From Lingula anatina (lineage: Eukaryota; Brachiopoda; Lingulata; Lingulida; Lingulidae), in contig NW_019775645.1 in NCBI RefSeq assembly GCF_001039355.2, positions 127,006-169,958 on the forward strand: a DNA stretch of 42,953 nucleotides, in the 5' to 3' direction. Of the stretch, positions 35,297 through 42,953 are shown in pieces. The notes below the pieces were generated by a model. The model worked only from the letters and a program-made list of their open reading frames with translations, had not been told where the DNA came from and searched no databases. Both the position numbers and the translations under genes were made by a program. Numbering within the stretch: the first letter of the stretch is position 1; every line of letters starts with the position of its first letter.

Positions 35297-35760
35297 GGTT
35301 CAAACCCAATACACGTCAAGACGTCCAATGGGGTCCATAGCTAGCAACTTCATATAAGAGCCTAATCACACAGGCATTCGCCCAATGATATTAATTATTG
35401 ACGGGAAATTATGCGCAATCTGCGAAGCCAATTTGTTTTTGCAAGCTATGGTTTCTAGAAGCTTATGTCACGCTGATTGTTACATTTTATGGCTGCGTTG
35501 AAACTCTTTAGAAATTTACCTGAATGCNAGGTTCAAACCCAATACATGTCAAGACGTCCAATGGGGTCCATAGCTAGCAACTTCATATAAGAGCCTAATC
35601 ACACAGGCATTCGCCCAATGATATTAATTATTGACGGGAAATTATGCGCAATCTGCGAAGCCAATTTGTTTTTGCAAGCTATGGTTTCTAGAAGCTTATG
35701 TCACGCTGATTGTTACATTTTATGGCTGCATTGAAACTCTTTAGAAATTTACCTGAATGC
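35297..35760 (+). repeat. 231-bp direct duplication flanking a single N, probable assembly join
   Basis: Copy 1 (35297-35527) and copy 2 (35530-35760) both run from GGTTCAAACCCAATACA to TTTACCTGAATGC. I saw only two differences (CACGTC/CATGTC and GCTGCG/GCTGCA). The one ambiguous base of the window, N at 35528, sits between them. The pattern fits two contig ends, perhaps two haplotypes, joined without merging the overlap. Confidence 0.9.
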
Positions 35761-36960
35761 AGGTATTGATCAGGCAAGAAATGTACAATTCATTTTCTTT
35801 GACTAATTTGGCTGAGAATGAGGTTTGCCTATTAACTAAACATTTGCTATTAATATGGCAGCTTGGACATATTGATATATGCCAAACTGTCATTTGCAAC
35901 AGGACATATATTCAGAAAAACATTAGCCTAATTTGTCAAAACATTTTTACACCAACCTTTGAAAAAAAACAAAAAAAACTACACCTTACAAAATTCAAGT
36001 ATATAACCTGGTGCATCCATTTAAATTGAGCACTTAATCTGATAGACCTTTTTTAGGAAATGCAGCTTGATTAACAGTTACAGTTTACTGGTGAACCAAT
36101 TTTATAAGAACAGCCAAAAAAGTCGTATTGATATAACTAAGTAAAACTACTTTAACATAAGCCATCAATATGACTTTTTATATGCTAAAAACTATCAATA
36201 ACTAAAGTTAGTACTAGTACCTTTGGTTAGGTAACACCAGAGGCTGACATAATTTGCAGACTAGGAATCATCAGATTCCATCAGTCTGATGCTACAGGTA
36301 GGACTAACTGAAAGGCTGCTCATCACGCAGACATTTATCTAACTATTAAATATCCCTATAGGCCCACAGCAAGATATGGTGATAGGAAAATGATAAGACA
36401 AATCAATCCTTGCTGTATGGGTGTCTCAATTACTCACCAACCTTATCACCTGAAGAAGATAACCCCCTTTCTGGCTACAATTAACAAATCCTATACTCAG
36501 TATATGGAAAGTGACAGCATGCTACTACTTAAGTACACTAGTGGGTCACTAGTAATGCAAATAGCCAAATGTATACAAAATCATAAAATCGCTTGCAATG
36601 CCCTACTACAAAAACAACCTTACTTATTTTCCACGAACTGTCAGCGAGGGATTGAAGGAAATAATTTACTAGACTTTTGAGTCATGACACCATCTGTGGC
36701 TCTCAGCATCACGGTTCACGCATGCTTTCATGTATGTTCCACCAGTCATTTGTTATGTATGCCAGTACCAGCATACAAGTTTTAGGTATAGGTACCATAC
36801 GTTTTAGTTGGTAGTAGTACAGTAGTTGGTCAGTCAGTCACAAGAAATTAAAAATAAATATTTTTATATCATATTAGTTTCCTCTTTTAAGTTGAAATTC
36901 TTCTGACAGCGTGAAATATGAAAAAGTGGTGGAAGTATCTACTTAATAATTATTCTTGAC
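35761..36960. other. AT-rich stretch, nothing recognised
   Basis: Two plus-strand ORFs of 90-96 codons (35757 and 36390) occur; their residue content is AT-driven and neither has a splice partner. No repeat or RNA gene was supported. Confidence 0.4.
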
Positions 36961-36973
36961 GAGCATCTTACTT

Positions 36974-37041
36974 GCGGCGTGGGCTTGGGTCCATTGAGTT
37001 CTGTCTTCTTCGACTTTCTCACGACCACGAGTCGCATTATT
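36974..37041 (-). other. Candidate coding exon beginning with ATG (unassigned)
   Basis: On the minus strand ATG at 37041 opens MRLVVVRKSKKTELNGPK then PTPQ and meets a good donor (CCGCAA|GTAAGA) in phase 0. The stretch is CpG-rich compared with its flanks and has coding-like third positions. Its phase does not match the first exon of the acidic-tail gene at 31244 (which needs phase 1), so an intermediate exon is required or it belongs to another transcript. Confidence 0.3.
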
Positions 37042-37198
37042 TTAACCGAATTAGTATAGTTAGTCAATGACACCTACATACCACAAAACAGACATTTAAT
37101 CCCTTAACAAAGCTTAATTAATATAATACACCATCTTGCATTTAAGTCCAGAAAAACTCTACAAAACACACCAGTTAATATAGAGAGGAGTTGTTTAC

Positions 37199-37205
37199 CT
37201 GTCAT
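37199..37205 (-). other. Candidate start and first-exon end (option B) of the acidic-tail gene
   Basis: On the minus strand ATGACAG is followed by GTAAACAA, ending in phase 1, which suits the exon at 31244 and would give Met-Thr-Ala-Ser-Tyr-Pro-Gly-Glu. An out-of-frame short uORF (ATGGCGAGATGA) overlaps it. The intron would be about 6 kb. Equally plausible to option A at 31651. Confidence 0.25.
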
Positions 37206-37289
37206 CTCGCCATATTGCTCAGTTGCTACCTGTTCAAAATGGGAAACGAACAGCAGAGATACAACACATTGCGGTAGTTGAGAATGCAT

Positions 37290-38416
37290 TTGCTATATAT
37301 ATGGAATTCTCAATTAACTCAACTGCATCTATCTAAATTGAGTCTTTATTCCAACCAGGATAAAAACTCTACTGGATGTTATGAAGAAAGAAATAAGACA
37401 AAAAATGTTACATTATTTATATCATAGCATTTATTACTGTCCTACATTTTATATCCAAGCACGAGCATTTTCACATAATGTTAAATGGAATATTATACAT
37501 TTTTAGTATACATTGTAGATCCAAGGATATTCGTTGGAAAAAGTCATGTATATGCCATTGCAAAATTAAACATCACAATATTTGTGGAGTAATTAAAAAA
37601 TTGTTTCAAATTACACACCAATGGTTTTAGACTATATAAATTCATTTGTAGATGGGGATAATTAAGAGAGATGGCCATGTATCAAAAGGGAATTTAATAT
37701 ACATAAATTCAAAGCAATTAATTTATTTAGGTGCAAAGTCTGACAGATTACAAAGCAAAATTTGCCTGACAAAAAGATTTCCTATTATTTAAACAAAAAA
37801 AAAAAAAAAAATCAATTCATCAAATCTACTTCTGAGTAATAAAAATACCTCATTGTGATACATGCACACATATAACAATTACACAGTCATGTGCATGTAC
37901 AAATGTAGTAAAACATGTATCAAATTTGATTCTAGATATGCTAAAGCATAGTCAACAATCTCATGTGTCTGGCTTAAATATTTCTGCACACATCTTTATC
38001 ATAATGACTGCATCAATTTTTGATCACCAACTGGTGTGATATAGAGTTACCACAATATCTGCCCGAGGAAAAAAATGTAAACATTGCAATAAATATCTTT
38101 AGCCTGTTTTGTGAATTGGTCATCCTTCTCTTGCACTGTATACATCTTGGTAATACTGAAATGTCTGTCAACATACTATACAAACAAACAACATAACTTA
38201 GGAAGAATAATCTGTAAAAATTAAGTTATTTTATATTTTGTCTATATCTTAGTGATATAGAAGATATGGGTAAGTTTCATCCATATAATGTCCTGCTTTA
38301 GTGTTATTGCTGTAATATGCAAGTTACAACATTGACAGACTCTTGTGATACTTGCATACACTTCAAAAAGGGGGGGCGTCTCGATATTCAGAAAGTTCAT
38401 TGGTCTGAAAAATGGT
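37290..38416. other. AT-rich stretch, nothing recognised
   Basis: No supported ORF, RNA or mobile element. A short A-run occurs near 37795-37811. Confidence 0.4.
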
Positions 38417-38736
38417 GGGGTCATGTCAATACTCCCCCGCACTGTTACTCCCCCGCACCGATGCTCCCCCTGCACCATTACTCCCCTGCACCAACAATCC
38501 CCCTTAGTAATTTTTTGTGTATTATGCGCATCGATATGACCCCACACCGATAGATCCCCGCATCGATACATCCCCAGTAAATTGCCGATGTAGGCGCACC
38601 GTTAATCCCCCACACCGATACTCCCCCACATCATTGCTTCCCCGCATCGATACTGCCGGGGAGTATCGGTGCGGGGGAGTATTGGTGCGGTGATGTACCG
38701 GTGCGCGGGAGTATCTGTGCTGGGACGTATAGGGAT
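38417..38736. repeat. Degenerate 14-16 bp minisatellite with an orientation flip
   Basis: Units close to ACTCCCCCGCACCGAT recur with variation across 38417-38655 (ACTCCCCCGCACTGTT, ACTCCCCCGCACCGAT, GCTCCCCCTGCACCAT and so on). Beyond a palindromic centre (GATACTGCCGGGGAGTATC, about 38648-38667) the array continues in reverse complement (GGTGCGGGGGAGTATTGGTG ...). It is strikingly GC-rich in AT-rich DNA. ORFs read through it on both strands are products of the repeat. Confidence 0.85.
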
Positions 38737-39910
38737 GTAACCAAAATGATAACATTTTCTTCAGTTTTTTTATCAAGGTTTCATTGGTCCCAAGGTTTTA
38801 TAGTGAACATTCAGACTATTGAACCTTCGGACTATTGCTACAGCCCCCTGTAAAAGAACAAATCATCAAACGTATTTAGAAAAAATCAATAAAAAGTACA
38901 AAATATTTTTCTAACAAATATTAAACCCTCATTACAAGACATTAGACACAGCCACTTTTAGTATGTTCATATATTTGAGATATGCTAAAATATCAGTAGT
39001 TGAACAAGAAAAAATTAAGGAGCAAAAAAGCCCCCCCTCCCCCGGATCACTCACCCATACACAACCATTGTTAATATCACCAGTAATTTACATCCCAGAG
39101 AATATTTTGCATTTTTTGATTGAGTATAAGCTGATATCAGACAAAGTTACACATTTTAAATGTCTTACTGTAATCAAATTAGTTCAAACTTATTTTGTCT
39201 TATCAGTGATAAACTTATAAACTGGAGGGCACTCTAAGAGTGCAAACATCCACCTATGAAAAAATGACCATTGGTCACATGACTTGAACATAAGGAGACC
39301 CAGATTCATTTGAAGTTGCAATCAATTCTTGAGTCCAGAAATTTTTATTAAAAGTTGTAAATTTTTTTCAAATTATCTTTTCCACTAACATAGAGGCTTA
39401 TAGACAAATAAACTAATAAACACATAGGCAAACCAATGCTGATGAAAATATAACCGATTTACGTAGTTAGCCAAAGTAATGAAATAATACCAACAGCCCT
39501 ATATCTTAAAAGAAAATAATGAAGAAGATATATTGCACCAACTTCCTTCCATAGAATTTCAATACCTCATCCATTAATTTTTTCCTCAAACAGTTTTGAA
39601 TGCCAAAGAATGAATTGACATATATATATACAGTACACCATTCAAAAAGAAGCTGCTCTAGCCACACTACAATGTTCTGTAAAAAATAAAGTCAAAGGGA
39701 CTCTACTAGGGACCTCTTGCCTTTCATTTCACAATTTCCTTTGTAAAAACCTGTATTCAAATTCATGTTGCATTCTTACAAAAGAAATAAAATTAATACC
39801 TACTCCTCAAAAGTTGCAAATTCATGCAAAGTGAAAATGCAAGGAATGCATGTAACCTTATTAAGAAATACATTGTTCAAAAACATATACATGTATACTG
39901 GAATACATTA
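38737..39910. other. AT-rich spacer downstream of C19orf12
   Basis: Nothing recognised; short AT-driven ORFs only. The right part may be 3' UTR of the minus-strand C19orf12 homologue, but I could not place its poly(A) site. Confidence 0.4.
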
Positions 39911-40104
39911 GGCTCTGTTCATGACCAAGTCAATCTGCCAACTAACTGATCCACTGATCATATATGGCCAACCTTCTAGAAAACTTGCTGGGAATTCCCC
40001 ATGGGGAAGCCATTAGGGGATTACATGGAAAGTTATGAAGTGGGTCAATCATATTTGATTCACCGATCAGTTAGTAGGCAGAACAACTTGGTAGGAACAG
40101 AGCC
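39911..40104. mobile_element. 194-bp MITE with long inverted repeats, TTA/TAA borders
   Basis: GGCTCTGTTC at 39911 is mirrored by GAACAGAGCC at 40104, bordered by TTA on the left and TAA on the right. The arms continue imperfectly inward: CTGCCAACTAACTGATCCAC on the left, and in reverse complement CTGCCTACTAACTGATCGGT on the right. The element lies just downstream of the C19orf12 stop, within its probable 3' UTR or flank, and shares arm sequence with the larger fold-back at 41226-41703. The TTA/TAA border suits Harbinger-type (TWA) or TA-targeting families. Confidence 0.75.
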
Positions 40105-40249
40105 TAAGAATCTGGAAATAAAGAAAAAGTCAAAGGAAATTCAGGACACTTGGTACATATAACTATGATAAATACTGTTATACAGAATATCAAACTCAAA
40201 GGAAGACATTTATCAGATACCATAGACCACAAAACATTGCTAAATGTTT

Positions 40250-41887
40250 TTAAAGGCCATCTATTAGCTCCATCTTCAACTGATCTTGGACAAGAGACTT
40301 GACTGCACACATGAACTCTGCTTGCATTGGATCACTTGAATGGATGAGAGCCAGCAAGGCAATGCCATCTTCAATGGTAATGCCACTTATGATGCGCTGC
40401 ACACGATCGTACAAAATTTTCTTTTTCTCAGGCTCCATTTCTCTTAGAACAGTGGAAACAGGTTTGAATTTGCCCTGTGCATTTGCATAGGCTGCAGCTC
40501 CACCTATAGCTCCTCCTGCAAAGTGTAAGGATGAATAAAAACAAACTACCCACAGAGTGACAACAATATCCTAATTAACATCCCCTCCCCCCCAAAAAAA
40601 AAGCTGTGTGTGTGAAAAGAGAGAGAGAGAGCACAAACAACCACTCTAATCATATTAAAAAAGTGTATATCAATTCATAACACAGTGAATGTCAAGAATA
40701 AGAATAAGTGATACAGACAGTGCTTTATGCTTACTATAAAACAGGGGCAGATTGAGGCTGTCTTCTGGGTCTTCAGGAAGACGGTCAGATATTCAGACAT
40801 TGACAGGTATCTATATTTTTTGTTGGAAGATGGTCAAAAATGGAGGATGGATCAACCAAAATAATTTGGAAGACTGTCAGAAAATAGCTCTGGATCCGCC
40901 CCAGTAAAATCACACATGAATGCAAGTAACACCAAATTTGGAAGATTTGTTCTTGGAATCTGATGTGGTATTGTTGTGATTCAATTTGATCTCATAAAAC
41001 ACAAATAAAATCAACAGATACATATGGAATTATTATGGAAGTAACGTTGCATCGTGTCACCTAACATGGCACATTCTAGACTACTATTCCTGCTCTACCA
41101 GCTCACGTGATCAAGACGCACCACATCAAGGCACATATTACAATAGTATAAATGGTAGAAGGCAGACACACCACTTAATTGTCACCAATGTGCATGTGAC
41201 ATATTTATTCATATGCTTCACACTCATTCTGAACAAGTTGATCTGGAGATAAACAGATCACTGGATCAATATATAGCCAACCCACTTGTAAGCTTGATCC
41301 ATAATCCCATAGGGGCCATTCAGAATAGACGATCCAAGTACTAACTGATCTGCCGACTATAAGTATGGCCTACCACACTTCAAAAGTGATGCTGCTGATT
41401 CCCGATGGTCTCCCCACCTCCACACGCGCCGTCACTGCAGGGGCCTAACAATTAAACCTCAGAGCTGAGTTCTAATCCATTTAATGGCCCGTGAGGAGGA
41501 GGGGAGACCATCGCGAATCAGCAGCATCGCTTTGAAGTATGGTCGGCCATATTTGGTCAGTGAATCAGTTAGTACTGGCATCATCTATTCTGAATGTCCC
41601 CATTGACCCTGAATAGATTCTCTGCAGGATTATAGCTTTCAAGTGGGTCGGCTCTTTGTTAGCTGGGGATCTGTTTGTCTGCAGATCAACTTTGGTTGTG
41701 AATGCAGCCTTGTATTTATTACTTACCTACAGCTAACCCCACTGGTCCTAACAACAACCCCCCTGCTACTGTAGTAGCACCAGCAATCAGACCACCTCTC
41801 AGTGCTTCTTGCACTGTCACACGGAGATTTTTTTCATCTGCCAAGTCAGCACACACTGCCACAACTTCATTGACATCCACGGGCATC
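40250..41887 (-). CDS. C19orf12: C19orf12 homologue (two coding exons, 141 residues)
   Basis: Seen: exon 41887-41727 holds ATG at 41886-41884 and ends in phase 1; exon 40515-40250 finishes at TAA (40252-40250). Joined they give 141 codons, the same as the shorter human isoform. The protein starts MPVDVNEVVAVCADLADEK, then has a Gly-rich hydrophobic zone at residues about 31-65 (GGLIAGATTVAGGLLLGPVG and on through GGAIGGAAA), then KFKPVSTVL and a helical C-terminal part (ILYDRVQRIISGI, DGIALLALIHSSDP, DQLKMEL). Known: in humans this protein is tied to mitochondria, ER and contact sites, and mutations cause an iron-accumulation neurodegeneration (MPAN); the molecular role is debated. The glycine zipper is the family hallmark. 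The TTAG before the ATG looks like an acceptor, so the 5' UTR is split. No defect seen. Confidence 0.93.
40744..40902. mobile_element. MITE-like element with GGGGCGGATCCAG-type ends
   Basis: The left end GGGGCAGATTGAG and the right end, in reverse complement GGGGCGGATCCAG, form an imperfect terminal inverted repeat. Inner parts also mirror (GTCTTC ... GGAAGACGGTCAG against GGAAGACTGTCAG). About 159 bp, in the C19orf12 intron. Confidence 0.6.
41226..41703. mobile_element. 478-bp fold-back element in the C19orf12 intron, next to the exon donor
   Basis: Arms of about 200 bp mirror each other. Left: GTTGATCTGG ... AACAGATC ... CATTCAGAATAGA ... ACTAACTGATC ... ATGCTGCTGATTCCCGATGG (to about 41421). 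The right arm (41497-41703) in reverse complement gives GTTGATCTGC, AACAGATC, CATTCAGAATAGATGATG, ACTAACTGATTC, ATGCTGCTGATTCGCGATGG. The centre (41422-41496) is unpaired. The right end lies only about 24 bp from the exon at 41727. Its arms share ACTAACTGATC and TATGGCC motifs with the MITE at 39911, so both belong to one family. Confidence 0.8.
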
Positions 41888-42472
41888 CTAAGTATGTGGT
41901 TTAATTAATGTCCTGCTACTTCCAATTCAGTTATAGGATTGACTTTGCAGTTTATCAGATTACATCAAATGTCAAAATGTACATGTACTAGTACCAGTAT
42001 TATATGGTCCTGTAATACACAAATGAAAACATAAATCTTATCAGCAACTGTTGTATTTTAACAGAGTACTACTTAAAACCACAATAACAAACATTAACAA
42101 CATACAACCCGGAAGCAAAGGTTTTTTAACAAATAAATTTAAAAAATAAGAATTTAGACCATACAATAATCTCTGCAAAGAGAATAGCATTTATTACAAG
42201 CTCAGCTGACAACTGATAACTTAAGTTGATTGCTAGCCTCCTCAAGTGTCTACAATACATTGTGTAACAACATTAATATATCAGTAATTGCATAATTTAT
42301 TTTTGATCATTTGACTCACGTATAATACTATAACGTGATGAACTGTACTATGTTAAAATATCATCAATTTCAGTATCATTATACGTAAAAAGGTTTGATG
42401 GCAAAATCTAAATACCTTTCTCAATGATCGGTTATCCCGACTGCAATGTTTTCTGTTGTAAAAACAACTTAC
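41888..42472 (-). other. Probable first intron of C19orf12, no gene inside
   Basis: AT-rich sequence between the suggested 5' untranslated exon and the coding exon. Nothing else recognised. Confidence 0.4.
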
Positions 42473-42640
42473 ATTATATCAAAGAATCGATGGACATCGT
42501 ATTTTAATCCACTGGGGTTTTTTACAGTTTCGTTTTGACAGATATACACGATTGGCCTCGTTTTTGATATTACAAGCTACAAATATACAATACCGAAATC
42601 GAGGCTTTTATTCGGAAAATCAGACGGCATTCCGGGATAT
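42473..42640 (-). other. Probable 5' untranslated exon of C19orf12
   Basis: On the minus strand a consensus donor AAT|GTAAGTTG ends an exon at 42473. It would join the acceptor TTAG before the coding ATG at 41886. The upstream limit is a guess based on the CpG-richer stretch near 42600-42660 (CGGAAAATCAGACGGC, TTTACGGCCGCCCTGGG). Confidence 0.45.
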
Positions 42641-42840
42641 GTTTACGGCCGCCCTGGGTCAAAGTTCAGCTTGTCATGTGATGTAAACATGTAGCACTCC
42701 TGAGGCACGCCATGGAGGAACAATTCCGTCATGAATATTCATAAGGTTTTACCTTATTTGGAGTAAGTCTTTTGATATCAGCCAATGAAAACGTGGCAGA
42801 TGTAAACGTAAACAAAGGTTTGAGAAACGTCAACAACTCG
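42600..42840. promoter_or_regulatory. Likely bidirectional promoter between C19orf12 and the next gene
   Basis: G+C and CpG content rises (ACGGCCGCCC, CACGCCATGG, AAACGTGGC) between the minus-strand 5' exon of C19orf12 and a plus-strand first exon ending at 42946. An E-box-like CATGTG occurs near 42676. No TATA box stands out. The head-to-head layout within about 300 bp suggests shared control, which is inference. Confidence 0.4.
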
Positions 42841-42946
42841 TATCGAAGAAGTGAAAAAATTGATAGTGAATTTCAAAGATTACAACACAAGTATCGTAAC
42901 AAAACTTAGCCAGACGCGTAGAAAAGTATCCAAGGAACCAGGAAAG
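42780..42946 (+). other. Probable first exon of a divergent gene (runs off the window)
   Basis: The sequence AAGGAACCAGGAAAG is followed by GTAAGAA, a near-perfect donor, at 42947. No ATG opens a frame that reaches this donor in the last 160 bases, so it is probably untranslated. The start position is estimated. Which gene it belongs to cannot be told from here. Confidence 0.4.
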
Positions 42947-42953
42947 GTAAGAA

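Noticed and set aside
38417-38736. CRISPR-like array
   Set aside because: Units are contiguous and degenerate with no unique spacers, and the context is a eukaryotic genome.
38242-38776. Several ORFs on both strands rich in Pro, His, Arg and Gly
   Set aside because: They are readings of the degenerate minisatellite and its reversed half, not genes.

Overview
The window reads as nuclear DNA of a non-vertebrate animal. It is AT-rich (roughly two thirds A+T by eye). Genes are split into many short exons with GT-AG borders, introns hold MITE-like palindromes and AT-rich microsatellites, and two proteins match animal families closely. Most likely it is a marine invertebrate (lophotrochozoan or invertebrate deuterostome); I cannot name the species.

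Region 1 (about 700-11,620, + strand): an intact gene for COG7, subunit 7 of the conserved oligomeric Golgi tethering complex. I could follow 21 coding exons in unbroken phase from 991 to the stop at 11001, giving 741 codons plus an initiator Met that must lie in an upstream exon. The best start candidate is ATG|GTAAGA at 720-722. An AATAAA lies at 11616.

Region 2 (about 11,700-22,900): mostly AT-rich sequence with no recognised gene. It holds a possible small two-exon transcript (13,4xx-14,2xx), an 880-bp interval bounded by 17-bp perfect inverted repeats (14,821-15,702), a row of three degenerate tRNA-like B-box modules (16,534-16,910), and one 116-codon ORF at 20,626.

Region 3 (23,053-31,244, minus strand, perhaps starting as far up as 37,205): an intact multi-exon gene for a protein I do not recognise, about 546 residues. 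It has a basic, Ser/Arg-rich N-terminal half, two charged helical segments and an extremely acidic, probably disordered C-terminal tail. All nine exons join in phase.

Region 4 (31,250-39,900): intergenic or 5' intron sequence with candidate first exons of the region 3 gene, a 231-bp direct duplication flanking a single N (probably an assembly join of two haplotypes), and a CCCCC-rich minisatellite that flips orientation (38,417-38,736).

Region 5 (40,250-42,600, minus strand): a complete C19orf12 homologue of exactly 141 codons, with one intron packed with fold-back elements of a shared family. Its 5' end lies head to head with the first exon of another gene that runs off the right edge (donor at 42,947), suggesting a bidirectional promoter.

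The three main genes do not form an obvious pathway. I see no bacterial-type operon, CRISPR array or defence system. The best leads for new biology are the unrecognised acidic-tail gene and the small two-exon candidate at 13.5-14.2 kb.
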